The position numbers and the translations under genes were made by a program. This document shows, piece after piece, positions 14,510 to 26,444 of a stretch of DNA of 64,000 nucleotides. The notes under the pieces were generated by a model. It did no database searches, was not told the DNA's origin, and saw only the letters and a list, made by a program, of their open reading frames with translations. Positions within the stretch are counted from its first letter, which is position 1. Each line of letters begins with the position of its first letter. Origin of the DNA: Lyophyllum atratum (taxonomy: Eukaryota > Basidiomycota > Agaricomycetes > Agaricales > Lyophyllaceae); the NCBI GenBank assembly GCA_014905825.1, contig JACGCN010000008.1, positions 1,240,001 through 1,304,000 of the forward strand, read 5' to 3'.

Positions 14510-15531
14510 TCACCCTCTGACCCTGACTACCTTCCGCTTGCCTTTCTGTGCTCCACCAGGCACACCAGGCGTGGGCGCGGCACCAGGTGTAGCGGTTTCT
14601 GTCGCGTTCATTCCCGCTTTCACTGTCTCGATAAGTACGCCAGTGGAGATCGCGGGGGAATAAGGAGAAACGCGGCTGGCCAGAGGTGGATGAGGCTCAG
14701 GAGGGTTGGGGAGACGACGTCCACCGATCTGCTTCGATTGTGGGGCGGCTGGAGACTTCGATTTCGTTTGAGCCGGCTGCTTTCCCTTGTTCGACGAACT
14801 TATGGGTTTGGAAGGGGTTGCTGCTGCTGCATTGGGGAGAGAGGTATTATATGGGGGTTTAGGAATGTTTTCTGGTTTTTGATTTTGTATCTGGTAGCAG
14901 ATCACTTCGAGCAGCTCCTTCTCTGTAACGTGTTTTATAAGCGCCAGTTTAGATTATTTGCAAGAAATACTCACTGGTTTTCACCATCGGGTTGACCAGC
15001 TTGCCATCCTTCTTCCACTGCACTCGTACTCGTCCGGGATTTTCCCAATCTCGAGGGTGCGACTTGCCGACTTCGTGAAGTGTGCCAAGGCCCAATCGAT
15101 TTGCTGCCTCCGCGATATCCTTGCTGAGTGGCCACCAAAGACTCTTCGCCCGCTCTACTCGGCGCTGACCGGTACCATAGGGGCGTTTTGCGTCGATATA
15201 GATAGGATAGATACATGTCCATCTGCAGGGACACTCAATCTTTAATTTCACGTAAAAAAGTAAACCAGACACACGTCTTATACGGTGTGATATCTGTCAC
15301 AGTGTTTTTTAGGTCTGCCCTACTTGCGCCAGAAGGGGTGGGTCGGAACTGTGATTGAGATGAGGGAGACGCAGGGCCTGCGTGCTGGGACGGCTCAAAC
15401 TCATCGTCGGAGATATGCATTTCTTCGAGAAGAGGACCGCGTGAGCCTGTGTTCGGGAGAGGATGAGAGGGGAGTGGGAGGTCGGTATCATCATCAAACT
15501 CGTCCTCTACGATAGCTGCTCTGCGAGACAT
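14510..15531 (-). CDS. SEC65: Signal recognition particle subunit SRP19 (Sec65)
   Basis: Binds SRP RNA and enables SRP54 assembly for co-translational targeting to the ER. Exon 1 encodes an acidic leader (MSRRAAIVEDEFDDDTDLP). The SRP19 domain follows: WTCIYPIYIDAKRPYGTGQRR, AKSLWWPLSKDIAEAANRLGL and HPRDWENPGRVRVQWKKDG, with the invariant YP.Y.D...GRR/GQRR and HP.DW...GRV.V signatures. The chain YKT/WTCIY crosses an intron at about 15240-15290, and KT/KKELLEVICYQ crosses another at about 14910-14975. The tail is low complexity (Ser/Pro/Ala/Lys) and ends in basic KGKRKVVRVRG, as in fungal Sec65. The stop is at 14510-14512. The gene is divergent from the JTB-like gene, 216 bp apart. Confidence 0.92.
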
Positions 15532-15747
15532 GATTCAGTGTGCTGTGTTGCAGATGATTGTTGTTGTACGAGTCGGGTTTGCGATGGTGTCGATGATAGG
15601 CTCTGTTTCCCACGTGCCCTTGTTCACCTTCACCACGGTCCATGCCCACCAGATGATTTCTCGCTCGTCAAGGCTGGCAACGACGATATGTTTGTACGTT
15701 CAGCAGCCTTATATTCTCGGGTTGTACTCTTAACGCGCTGATGAAGA
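15532..15747. promoter_or_regulatory. bidirectional promoter SRP19/JTB-like gene
   Basis: A 216-bp spacer between two divergent start codons. Inferred from gene positions only; no defined site was recognised. Confidence 0.45.
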
Positions 15748-16282
15748 ATGTTATTGGCCTGGATATGCTACTTCCAACCTGTATTCGCTGCAGATGCCCA
15801 TGCCGACTTGCAAGGCAATGATACCCACCCAGGACTCATCTGCACACCATTTGGCGCATGCGAGCCATGTCCAGAATCTGCAGTATGTGATTTCGTGCCC
15901 ACTTGCTCTACAGAGGCTCATGCTGGTGAAGCTCTCAGAGCCTTTCTGCCAACCGTTCGGAAACCGACGTCTCATGCATTGCGTGAATGCAACTTCATCC
16001 CGACCGCCCGCGCATGAACAGCCGCCCACACCCCATGGGACACCGCCGCTCCCTGGGGACTTCAAATCTGAACACCCGGAAGGCGAGACACCCGCTTGGG
16101 AATCTTGTGGCCGCATCGTTGCCCAAGAACGGGCTGACTTCTACGAATTCGTAGCATGCAACATCCTGTTTGCTATCATAGCTTTAGTCGTCCTGTTCGC
16201 ACGTTCGAAGCGGCTCCATGCAATACAGGCCAGGCAGTTGGCTGCGAGGATAGGGATAATCCGGGGCAGTGGGAGGCGGTAG
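15748..16282 (+). CDS. Small cysteine-rich single-pass membrane protein, JTB-like
   Basis: Exons 15748-15882 and 15932-16282 (49-nt intron, GTATGT...GAAG) give 161 residues in frame. The N terminus MLLAWICYFQPVFAADA reads as a signal peptide. The lumenal part has ordered cysteines: CTPFGACEPCPESALSEPFC, then NRRLMHC and ESCGRI. One hydrophobic helix (FYEFVACNILFAIIALVVLF) is followed by a basic cytosolic tail ending RGSGRR. This order of a cysteine-rich ectodomain with a CxxC-type motif, a C-terminal transmembrane helix and a basic tail resembles the JTB family, but the match is by architecture, not proven homology. The splice choice joining PESA to LSEPFC keeps the frame and is preferred over reading through. 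The start could lie further upstream. Confidence 0.62.
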
Positions 16283-17539
16283 TCTATGCTCGCATACGGT
16301 ATTAATAGGTACACCGTTTCTGCTGCGCTTCGTCATCAGCTGACGCAGAATATAGGTGTTATAGACTGAAATTGGGCAGCTCTAAATAGAAGGCTGCTTC
16401 GTCCATGCAGGACTCATAAGGCCTGTGTACCATGCATTACCAAGCCACGAACAAATCAGGCCGAAGTGAGGGCTATTAAGCCACGGCTTTCCCCATTCCT
16501 TGCTCGCGGTTCCCAGCCGTCATGCCGTATGTGGCATGCATCTCTCGCACACCCGTCTTCCGGAACCTCATCTTCCAACTATAACTATCCATTGCACATT
16601 GTCGGCAGACCGATCGTACCCGCCACTAGCGATGGTGTCTCCGCTTCCTTCCCGCTCCATTTCTCTCTCACAACCGGCAAGCACCCGTCGACCAGTCCTT
16701 GATTTCTGCTCAACGATTTTGCGAACCAAATCCTACCTCTCCAAGGGCTCGCCAAATCAGGCTCGAGGTACAATCTATATCGATGGCTTTTAGGTTTACA
16801 ACGTTTTGCGCAGGAACCTCATCTAAGTTGGCATGAAAGGTGGTTGGGTCTGCCAACAGCTCTGCTTGGATGATGGTATGCTCTAAGTGCCCAACGTTGT
16901 TATCGCGCACAAACGCCCGCAACACCGACCTTGCATAGTGATTGGCTTCTGTGTGAGAGATCTCCCTTAGCGAAGACCGAGGTGCAATGGATCTTGATTA
17001 GGATAGCGAGGTTGGAATGGGCTCGCGAAACGCTTTGAGCCACGTCACTTCAATTTCATGTACCTGAAGTTACATTTAGAGCTAATGGAGAGTGAAGGTG
17101 CTCATATAGTCCTTTTCCACCGGCGAACAGTACCGAAGCCCGATAGCTAAGGTCTTTCGCGACCCACCTCTCTTGTCCACAATCCCCTCAGCTACTACTA
17201 CACCGCGATTATGCACGCTTCGAAGTCGATCTCTACGCGTCTGCGCGTTGTCGGAGATGCCTCTTTGGACGTCCCATTGCCTCCGCGATGAACGTGTTTT
17301 ATGTTTTTGTGATACACGTGTATCCTCGTGGCCGCTTGATGCACCCATTGTCCCCTCGAGTCTTGATCAAGGCCTCATGTCGCTCTCATCCCCGCAATCA
17401 ATGCCTGCTACCCCTAATTGCCTCGCGAGCGCGTTGCGGGCTGTGCATGTCCGTTGTAAACTCTATATCTACCCCTGTTCCCCTGGCTGGCAAGGTCATC
17501 CAAGTCTCATACCAAACCACCCACCTCCCGTAGACGGTC
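16283..17539. other. intergenic, chitinase upstream region
   Basis: 1.26 kb upstream of the chitinase. Several overlapping open frames exist in both directions but none shows a recognisable protein or convincing splice chain. The region probably holds the regulatory sequence of the chitinase gene. Confidence 0.45.
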
Positions 17540-19310
17540 ATGTTCTCTCTTCCCTTGTTCCTTCTCATGTCCTTCTTGTCTGCTTTTTCTTATGTCGCTG
17601 CCGCGCCATTCTGTGGGCTGGTTCCCCCGAAGCAAGCGATCCGGGACGTGCATGGCACTTCCGCGAATCTGTCAGCCTCAGACGACGTACTCGCTGCTGC
17701 CTGGTACCCCGGCTGGCTCGGGACTCAATTCCCCCCTGATACGATCTCTTGGGCGAAGTACAATGTATTGACTTTCGCATTCGCGTAAGTGCTGTCATTA
17801 TGTTGCATGCGTAGTACTGACAAGCTGCATTGGTCTACAAGTGTGACGACCCCAGACTCTTCCGTGATCTCTTTAGATTCAACCAGTCAACAAGTACTTC
17901 CCACTTTCGTTACCCAAGCCAAAGCCAATGTACGTCTATGATAGTGACCACATTCGCAACTTTAGAATCTTAAGTTTGAAATAGGGTGTCAACGCTCTCG
18001 TATCCATTGGCGGCTGGACCGGATCACAGTACTTCTCGACAGCGGTGGCGACGGATGCCAATCGCACCGCCTTCGTTGGCGCTGTCCTTGGATTAGTCTC
18101 GCAATACGGCCTCGATGGCATTGACTTCGAGTATGTCATCCATTGCATCTTCAGTATTAACCAGTGTAAACTAAAGGTATTTTATTAGTTGGGAATACCC
18201 CAACAAACAAGGTGTTGGCTGCAACACAATTTCCCCCGACGACTCGGCAAACTTCCTCTTGTTCCTCACTGCCCTACGGGCGAAGGCTCCTTCAGGTTTA
18301 ATTATATCGGCTGCTGTGGGAATTACACCGTTCGCAGGTCCTGATGGAACACCCATGACGGATGTCTCTGGTTTTGCAAATGTCCTCGATCACATCGGTC
18401 AGTGTCCCTCTTTCACACAGAGGCCGAAAACACTGTTCTGAACCATATGCTGGATAGCAATTATGTCTTATGATATTTGGGGGTCGTGGTCAACGGGCGG
18501 TGTTGGACCAAATGCTCCGCTAGATGATTCATGTGCCCCTATGAAGGCTGGGTCAGCTACCTCTGCCATCGAGGCTTGGACTGCTGCTGAATTTCCGGCG
18601 GACAAGGTAGACATCACTCGCTGTTTTTCCCGACGTCGTATTTATGCCTACGGTCAGATCGCTCTTGGAATTGCTGCATATGGCCATAGCTTCCATGTCG
18701 ATGCCGCAAGCGCTCTCACCAGTCCCGGCCAGCTAGCTGCGTATCCCCCTTTTGACAAATCTCAGCAGCCAGCAGGGGACAAGGAGGATGGAGGTGCCGG
18801 TAGGTCTTCCATCTGGTATGATTAATGTAGTGTTGCGGCTGATCTTCGTGGTACCCACAGGTGTTGATCAATGCGGCGCACCTGTGGGCATTGGTGGCGT
18901 TTTTAATTTCTGGGGAATGATCGACGGTGGCTTCCTCAATGCTGATGGCTGGCCTGCGGACGGCATTGACTATCGCTTCGACAACTGTAGTCAGACGGTG
19001 GGTATCTGATGGAATACCTATTGGGTGCAAAGCTGACTCCCCTGTTAGCCATACGTGTACAACAAGAATACACAGGTCATGATATCTTACGACGATGCCA
19101 CGAGTTTTGGTATGTTCATCCAGTTTCTTTTAACCTCGCTGTGCTTTTTGTACTTATGGGTTTCCACTCCTTCCTTTAGCGGCGAAAGGAAAATTAATCA
19201 ACGAGAATGGCCTCAGGGGTTTCGCCATGTGGCACTCCGCTGGCGACTCCAACGATATCCTGATTAACGCAATAAGTGACGCCATGGGTATAGAAGCAGT
19301 ATGCTCCTAG
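17540..19310 (+). CDS. Secreted GH18 chitinase
   Basis: Endo-type hydrolysis of chitin beta-1,4 bonds with retention; a role in wall remodelling or nutrition is inferred. Nine exons (17540-17784, 17842-17929, 17985-18130, 18189-18397, 18458-18606, 18658-18799, 18861-18997, 19049-19109, 19180-19310) sum to 1308 nt, giving 435 residues in frame. The signal peptide is MFSLPLFLLMSFLSAFSYVAAA. The GH18 blocks appear in order: strand NVLTFAFA, NALVSIGGWTGSQYFS (SxGG motif), catalytic DGIDFDWEYP with Glu162 as acid/base, the IMSYDIWG block, ALGIAAYGHSF, and GFAMWHSAGD in the last strand. No chitin-binding module or GPI signal is visible. The DxxDxDxE motif is intact, so the enzyme should be active. 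Confidence 0.93.
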
Positions 19311-19830
19311 TGCTTTACTTCCATAAAGTATCGAGGAGCACGCAGGCGTGCTGGAGAATACAACGCATTACAGGGCGTTCATATGTTGTAACATTATAAT
19401 AATATTAATCATTATTCTCCTCGTTAAAGGACCCGACCTCACTGACACTCTCTTCACTTTGTAGTGAGATGCACATGTTGCAGGGTCATGTATTTCTCGG
19501 TTTGGGTGCAATGGGCGTCTCCAAATCATTGCGAATCTAATCTAATCGAATGGCCATGTGATCTTCAATTTGATGGTTCGTCTTTTCGTCCAAGTCACAG
19601 TGCTACTCCGTCCACGCAGTGTCCCAACGTCTTCTTTCATGGAATGAATTGACCGAATGCTCACAAGCTAACCTCTCTTTTCGATCCAAATATTGGACTC
19701 CCCATGGCGACAAGCAGTAGTTCTCCGAAGTCCACGTCGTGTCTCCGAACGTTTTGTGGGAACAACAGGTCAGGTGTTATGACGGAATCTCTTGCTTCGA
19801 AAGGGGGAGAACCGCCTTCAGACCTGGATA
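19311..19830. other. intergenic, 5' region of dihydroxyacetone kinase
   Basis: 520 bp holding the chitinase 3' end and the upstream region of the kinase gene. No other feature seen. Confidence 0.45.
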
Positions 19831-22011
19831 ATGTCGACGAAACACGTCTTCAACTCGACGGATGACCTTGTTCTCAGGTCGCTCAGGGGAGCGGTGGCGC
19901 TCAACCCGTCTCTTCGCTTGTGAGTGTTACTTATATGAGACTTCACATACAAGTTGAATATCTCTTCTCAACCGTGTTAGACATTCTGCCTCGAAATCAG
20001 TCTACATTGCCCATGGATTACAACCTTCTATGATCGAAGAACGGGATGCTGCACGCAAAACAGTTGCGGTAATTTCTGGCGGTGGCGGAGGACACGAACC
20101 AGCTCATGCAGGGTATACTGGGCGAGGAATGCTGTCGGCTTCGGTTTCAGGCGATGTCTTTGCTAGCCCTAGTGCAAAGCAGATCCTGCAGACCATTCAC
20201 CTCGCATCATCCTCAGGAGCTACCGCATCTGGGACAGGACAAGTCCCGCGTGCGCCATACAGGGATGTCCTAGTGATCATCAATAATTATACGGGGGATC
20301 GCCTCAACTTCGGGCTTGCCATCGAAAAGGCGCTGGCAACTTCACGAATGAAGATAGAGAGCGTCGTTGTCGCAGACGACGTTTCTCTCCTTCGCCCGGC
20401 GTCGGAGGACGGCTCGCAAGCCAGGAAGAGCCTTGTAGGTGCTCGTGGACTAAGTGGAAACATCCTTGTTTGCAAGATACTCGGCGCTTTCGCTGAAACA
20501 GGGGAGACTTTGGCTCGGATCAAGATTCTTGGGGACGCGGTGGTGGACAATCTGGCGAGTGTGGGTGTTGGCCTGGAGCATTGCCATGTACCCGGACGAG
20601 GTTCAGGGATAAGTGATGCGACAAGAATCGGAGAAGACGAATGCGAGATTGGTTTGGGACTTCACAACGAACCTGGAGTGACTAGAAGGAAAATGGAAGG
20701 ACCGGAAAAACTTGTTGAAGAAATGTTGGATCTCATTATGTATTCAAAGGAAGGTAGTGGGGCTCCTTTCCTGCGACTTTCAGGCATCGATGGTGAGAAA
20801 GACACCAAAGCAGATGAGGTTGTACTTTTCGTCAACAACCTTGGTGGAATGTCGCAGCTGGAAATGGGTGCTGTAGTAGATGAGACTATCGGGCAAATGG
20901 GTGAGCCTTACTTCTGCCTGGATGTAATGGGAAGCATGCATGAGGTAGGCTGACTTGCATTTAAGCCGACATTGGGTTACACCCAGCCAGGGTATACTCA
21001 TCCGCGTACATGACCTCGCTCAATGCTCCTGGATTTTCGATTTCCATACTGAATCTGTCAGGTGTTTATCGGACAGTTCGGACCTCGCCAAACTGGGACA
21101 TCCAGGTCGACGTCCTACGTCTCCTTGATGAGCACACGGATGCCTCTGCCTGGGTTGGAGTTCGCAGTCATTGGCCAATCAAGAGAGTCGCTCGTGACGC
21201 TGAATTCGAGGGGGAGACCGCGGCATCACCGTCTCCCCCGCCATCCTTGAAGGCCATTCCAGAATCACAGGGTGTACCGGATACCACAGAGCGATGTATC
21301 ATATCGGCATGCGAATCGGTTCTTCGTCACGAGAAAGCTCTGACCGACTTCGATACGGTCTTGGGAGATGGGGACTGTGGGGAAACATTCGCTGCTGGGG
21401 CGAAAGGTATGACCGAATTATGACTACAAAACCTTCTGGCTCATTCTATTTGATGAAGCAATTTTGGCTTATCTGAACTCTCAGGAGGCGAATATCTCCG
21501 AAATGACTTACGACAAAGTCGTGCGATGTGTTGGCGACATACTGGAGGACAACATGGGAGGGACCATTGGCGCTCGTAAGTTCAAACTATTGCTGCCCAC
21601 AAACTCTTCTAAGTTCTATCTGCAGTCTTCGCGATATTTTTCACTTCAGTGTCTAGTGCCCTCGGGGACGCAGCCCAGCCGCCAACGCCACGCCAATGGG
21701 GCCAAGTCCTCGATGTTGGATTGAAGGCCCTCGGGAAGTATACACCAGCCCAGCCGGGTGATCGCACACTTGTCGACGCTTTGGCACCCTTTTGTAAGGC
21801 CCTGTTGGACGGAAATTCTCTCGAACAAGCTGTCGAAGCTGCCAGGACAGGTGCAGAGAGTACAAGATCGATGCAGCCAGTTCTTGGGAGGGCGGCATAT
21901 ATCAGTATTCCGAGAGACACAGGTGCTATTCCTCCAGATCCTGGGGCATGGGGCGTGTTTGTCATCGTTGAAGGTCTTTATGGTGGTTTATCGGGCGGCA
22001 GCACTACATGA
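19831..22011 (+). CDS. DAK1: Dihydroxyacetone kinase (DhaK-DhaL fusion)
   Basis: ATP-dependent phosphorylation of dihydroxyacetone to DHAP in glycerol catabolism and dihydroxyacetone/formaldehyde detoxification; cytosolic. Five exons (19831-19919, 19981-20900, 20966-21406, 21459-21575, 21626-22011) total 1953 nt, giving 650 residues in frame. The DhaK domain begins MSTKHVFNS and shows ISGGGGGHEPAHAGYTG, VSGDVFASP, NYTGDRLNFGLA and IGLGLHNEPG (His258, the residue that binds dihydroxyacetone covalently in the family). The intron at 20901-20965 joins IGQM to ADIGLHPARVYSSAY, restoring the conserved MTSLNAPGFSISIL block. The DhaL domain carries TVLGDGDCGET (Mg-ATP aspartates) and LEDNMGGTIGALFAIFFT. 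The fused layout is normal for eukaryotic enzymes. Confidence 0.93.
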
Positions 22012-22293
22012 ATCGAACATCGTTCAAATACGAAAGTGAGATGAAATTACTGTGATTCGATTCTCGCGTAGTCTCTCCCTGAGTAGCCCCTTTGGCTTGC
22101 AGAATTGGGAATTTATGCGAATTGATATTATCCCCTTCAAGAGCGCGTTATTATTGCGAGTTGTGGCCTATGTTCCAATGTCCTCATCTTTAAACTCCTT
22201 TGACACTGCAGCCTCCAACGCTGTTGCCACTGTTGGCAGAGACAGTGCTGGGTCTTTACAATCGACAAACGCCTTGGACTGATACAAGTGACG

Positions 22294-22905
22294 ATGAAAT
22301 TTATTTCATTCACTGCCATGCTATGTATTGCGCAATTCTCGCGCTCTGTAATGGCAGACAGCATCCAGGTGTGTTTGTACCACTATCACTGACCTACATG
22401 TGGGTCTAACCATCTAGGGGCCATTTCCTAGCCTAGAGCGCCCCCGGGAGTCGCGCGGATATGGTCTGTAATGAACACCGATCTCGTCGACCACGTCTAC
22501 TCCACCAACGAAGCGGAAGTGAGGTATCTTATTGATTTCTACGGTTTTTCCATCGAAGGGAAGAAAGGAACCACCACAGGATATCTCCACACCGAGCAAC
22601 AGCCCGACACCGTCCCACTCTTCCGGCTGTACGCGATAGGACTGACGGACCACTTCTACACGACGTCTATGGAGGAACGGGATAACGCCATCAAGCGCCT
22701 GGGCTATCACCTGGAAGGCACGTTGGGATATGTGCGTACCTCGGATGGGCCGGGGCTCGTGCCCTTGTATCGCTTGTTCAATGCTCCGGCGGCTGATCAC
22801 TATTACACGTCGTCTGAGCAGGAGAGAGAGGATGCGTCGCGGAATGGGTGGGCGGAGGAAGGTGTTGTTGGCTATGTATATGCCTTAGAGGACGATGGTG
22901 AGTGA
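22294..22905 (+). CDS. Secreted protein with DUF5648-type repeats
   Basis: Exon 1 (22294-22368) encodes MKFISFTAMLCIAQFSRSVMAD, a signal peptide. The intron 22369-22431 joins SIQ to PRAPPGVAR. The mature part has three imperfect repeats of about 45 residues with the signature P(L)(Y/F)RL(Y/F)...DH(F/Y)YT(T/S)S..ER..A...GY..EG..GYV (VPLFRLYAIGLTDHFYTTS and VPLYRLFNAPAADHYYTSS, plus a first copy at TDLVDHVYSTNEAEVRYLID). This is the pattern I know as DUF5648, common in secreted basidiomycete and bacterial proteins; function unknown. As read, it stops at 22905 (182 residues). An alternative splice from 22898 to 22945 also keeps the frame and ends at 22989 (194 residues). Confidence 0.78.
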
Positions 22906-22989
22906 CTCTGGCTAGTTTATACCATAGTTGTTCATGTTCCTGCAGCTCCGGTGCTTAACCTGCCTTTGAAGGAACACAGTGAACTATGA

Positions 22990-23311
22990 CGTTTGGTCCT
23001 TGCACCCTCACCTCCCAACGTCAACAGGTACAAGGCTCGCACCAGCGTCGCAGATACCTTGGCTCCACCTACACAGGTTCATAATATCCTTACCTGAACG
23101 GCAACTCCCAGCGACCATGTTTATTGCGCATCATATTGGAATTCCGTCTTTACCCACTGCACACTAATCTCGCATACCCTGCATCGACTTATCCATGTAA
23201 ATTATAGACGTTGTATTAATGGACAGCCCTGACTATGAATGTCGAGTAGTGGTATATGTATCCTCCGTGGACCATAAGCAAGTTGAGGGTATTATGTGTG
23301 ACTCGTCGGGG
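22990..23311. other. 3'-3' intergenic spacer
   Basis: Convergent spacer between the DUF5648 gene and the SET-domain gene. Nothing else recognised. Confidence 0.45.
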
Positions 23312-24767
23312 CTATATCGCTTCTTCATGGTCTACACAAATACGCATTCCCCAGTCCGGTCGACCTCGATGATATTCCGGGTTCTCCATTTTACGCAACA
23401 TAACCTCCTTCCCTGACTGGCCAAGCGCCCAAAGTCCCAGCATCGTCCCATACTTCACCGCGTTCTCCACATCTCCTAGAGCGATGTACGCCCGGACAAT
23501 GGCATGTAGGTGATGCCTGAAGGCATCAGACGCCTCCAAAGCCTCCTGCTCGATGACTGCGATCCAGCGCAGGCTGATTTTGATGGTGTAATCGTCGGCT
23601 AGCAGAGGATCTGCTAGCCATGTTTCGAAATCTACATCGATTTGGTCGATGCTGTCCCGAAGATCTAGTCGGCGTTGGTCGGACGCGGCTGTATCAGGCA
23701 GACAGGAGGTGCAAATGCATGTAATTCCGTAGGAAGCGAGATATTCCTGACGATCTGCGGCCTTCTCGAGGACATTACAGTAGGACACGAAAATTTCGTC
23801 GCCATTCTTGATGTCCCGAGTGGCCCTTAATTGGAAAGAGAACGAAGGTATATCGAACAGCCTGTCGGCAGACGGGCTACAGCTGATTTAGGCAAACATC
23901 GTCAACCAAGGGTGGGACAGGCAGGAGAGGGGGGGAAGTACCTGTGGTTAATCCGACACATGACTTTGCACACAGCTGCGTATTCGCCATTGGCTTCAGG
24001 ATCCACGACACCTGCCACTTCGAACCCATTGGTCCTGATGACCCCTAAAACTGGTCCACTCCCATCTGCAGTGTGGCTATTGGCCAAATCTAAGAAATCT
24101 GCCTGTGTAGTTGAATCGAGTCGGCTGAAGCACGGGAGCAGAAAGCTCTTCTCCCATTCGTCCAGGATCGCCTGGCTTCGCTGCTCGTCCGTTAGCCCTG
24201 CTAGGCTTCTCGCAAAGTGGGGCATGGGGATCGCAGTGGGCGTTACGGTAAGTGGTCGTTCGGTGAGGATATGATCCCCCATGGACAGGTCGCGTGTGGC
24301 GAACATGCCCAGACCATTTTGCGAAGGGCCGATGCGGAAGCACACGTCTTCAGGATAGTGCGGGGGGCAAGGGAACCCTGGAGTCGAAAGAATCGTCGCC
24401 AGCGCACGACGCCTAAGGAGACATTCGGTCCACCCGTCGGTGCCTTCAACTAGTTTGGCACCGGGAGGGGGATCTGAGGGCAGTGTGATGTAGACGAGAT
24501 CGTTGAGCTCAAAATCGTCTTCGATGTGACGGGATGGTTTTTCTACGGGATGTAACACAATCTGTTGGTTATCTGAACGGGGGGAGCTGAGGAAATGCGT
24601 ACCGTTCCCTTGGGACGTGTCTGCCGATATAGATGGAACATTTTCAATAACACTAGTTCCTGCTACAAGGTGAGGCACGAAGTCATTGTCAGTCAAGAGA
24701 ATCACATACGTTCCACATCAGCGCCGGCCCGTCCACTCCCAGTACTTCTAAGTAATCTAGTCCCCAT
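23312..24767 (-). CDS. SET-domain protein (SET5/SMYD-like lysine methyltransferase)
   Basis: Three exons (24767-24710, 24662-23942, 23882-23312) sum to 1350 nt, giving 449 residues. A poorly conserved N terminus is followed by a SET domain: NGLGMFATRDLSMGDHILTE (SAM-binding GxG-type loop), then across the intron INHSCSPSA (the NHSCxP knot motif), RATRDIKNGDEIFVSYCNV and the post-SET cysteines YGITCICTSC. A helical C-terminal region follows (DNVENAVKYGTMLGLWALG). No MYND finger is seen inside the SET domain, so it is closer to SET5-like than to classical SMYD. SAM-dependent methylation of histone or other protein lysines is inferred; substrate unknown. The gene is divergent from SWC5, 281 bp apart. 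Confidence 0.86.
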
Positions 24768-25048
24768 ACTGCAGAGTTTCAATCCACGTTAGGCCCAGGT
24801 TGTCGTGGAGGCGTAGTTTGGTCTGCTAGAAGATCGAAAGATTGCCGAAGAAAAAGGCCGTATCGCGGTCGAAGGTACAGTGGGATATTATGGTCATTCC
24901 TGCGGTGTATTTCTGGGCTGTCTTCCAAGGGACAGCTTTAAGATTCAAAGCGTAGCATGGTTGCTAGTTGCAACTTGACCTTCGCGATCATCATCGTATG
25001 AGCAGATATGTAAACACAGAACAACACTTTTCTCATGTAGCTACCACC
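24768..25048. promoter_or_regulatory. bidirectional promoter SET gene/SWC5
   Basis: A 281-bp spacer between divergent start codons of two putative chromatin proteins. Inferred from layout; no site recognised. Confidence 0.45.
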
Positions 25049-25934
25049 ATGTCCGCACCTCCAACATACGATTCAGGTTCCGAAGGCGACGACGATTACA
25101 TCCCGCCAGTCGAAGATGGTACGTACATTGCTGCTCCTCCAAAGCACATCTATAAGACGACTTCTCAGATTCGTCAGAATCATCCGACAACGAACCGGAT
25201 TCCAAACGTCCACGCACATCGTCGCCACCACTGACAGAACAAGATGAAGCTGAGAAGAAGAAGTGGGGCATTTTTTCTTCCCTATGTGGTGTTGGTCTAA
25301 CCATCTATACCAGGGCAAGAGACGCGCTATGGTCTTCATTTCAAGCATCTCTATCAACAACGCCCACACAACCAGCGCCTTTGGTAGAGATGGTGAAGAT
25401 TGAGAAGCGGTACAAGTTTGCCGGTGAACAAGTTGTGTATGTCGTCAATTCCCCTTCTCGAGATGTCTACCCAAACATTCGGCTAGAGAAGTCGTTGAAG
25501 TCCCCGCAGACTCTGCCGACGCGAAGAAATGGCCCTTGTGGCGCGCACCTGATGATATGGAGGCATCAGCACAAGCCACTGGATCAGCGACCCCTAACCT
25601 CATGGACTCGACCTCAGCTGCACTCCCTGGGCCGTCCACCTCTAGCAAACCTCTTGCAAAACGGCCAGGCCCCCGAAAGCCGAAAGTCACATTGGGTGCC
25701 GTACCCACGTCATCCTCACAAAAGGCGAAGAAGATCTCGACTCTGGACAAGTCCGCGATGGACTGGCGTGCTCATGTACAGGGTTCGGGTGATGCGGGGC
25801 TCAAAGACGAGCTAGAGGCCAATCGAAGGGGAGGTGGTTACCTCGAAAAGGTAGAATTTTTGAGCAGAGTGGGTGAACGGAGAGAAGACGTGATTGAGGC
25901 AAGTAAAGGGAGCAAGCGTCGAAGGCCTTTGTAA
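25049..25934 (+). CDS. SWC5: SWR1-complex protein SWC5 (BCNT/CFDP1 family)
   Basis: Subunit of the SWR1 remodeller that exchanges H2A for H2A.Z. Exons 25049-25118, 25157-25436 and 25487-25934 sum to 798 nt, giving 265 residues. The N terminus is acidic (MSAPPTYDSGSEGDDDYIPP, then DSSESSDNEPD), consistent with histone binding. In the middle, KIEKRYKFAGEQVVEVVEVP is the conserved pre-BCNT segment. The C-terminal BCNT domain is intact: STLDKSAMDWRAHV and LKDELEANRRGGGYLEKVEF. A basic end (SKGSKRRRPL) could act as a nuclear signal. Exon 2 reads through a candidate GTGTTG...CAG intron; skipping it would break the frame, so it is treated as coding. Confidence 0.92.
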
Positions 25935-26444
25935 CAAGGTATGTCAGCTTTACTGTACCATACTTGCCCTTCACGAACAGCTTCCTTCACAGTATGTGTA
26001 TACTTAATGGCATATCGACATATTTCAGTACACGAATGTAACTACTTCTCATCATACAAGACGTTACGAAGTGCGCATCGGGATCTTGCGCTTGCGATGG
26101 TTGCAATGGAGAACGTCATCGCTGTTGGCGAAGAACTTGTTCCATCTCGAGGTGAAAGAAGTTGGGAAGAGGCGTCTGGTGGATTGGTTCAAGGCCAATT
26201 GCAATTCCTGGGTCCAGAGCCAGGGCTCACTTGGCGGATTCCACCATGATGGGCCATCCGGTGGCAGGATCTGCCGGGCGAAGCCCACCCGAATTCTCAA
26301 TCCGAATGGTAGGATAGACCCACAGTGCGTAATTTGCTGCAAGGTGATGTAGGTTTGGACAAGCCATTGGTCAGACAGGACCAAGAAGCGACTTCTATCC
26401 ATTTTGTATCGTACACTTGGGAGATGCTAATAGACAGAAAGAGA
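25935..26444. other. 3'-3' intergenic spacer
   Basis: Convergent spacer between SWC5 and the MYND protein gene, presumably two 3' UTRs. Nothing else recognised. Confidence 0.45.

Noticed and set aside
15751..16116. 121-codon minus-strand frame opposite the JTB-like gene
   Set aside because: Shadow of the plus-strand cysteine-rich gene; no motif and no splice support.
25289..25313. intron GTGTTG...CCAG in SWC5
   Set aside because: Only 25 nt long and its removal breaks the reading frame into the conserved KIEKRYKFAGE block; read-through is fully coding.
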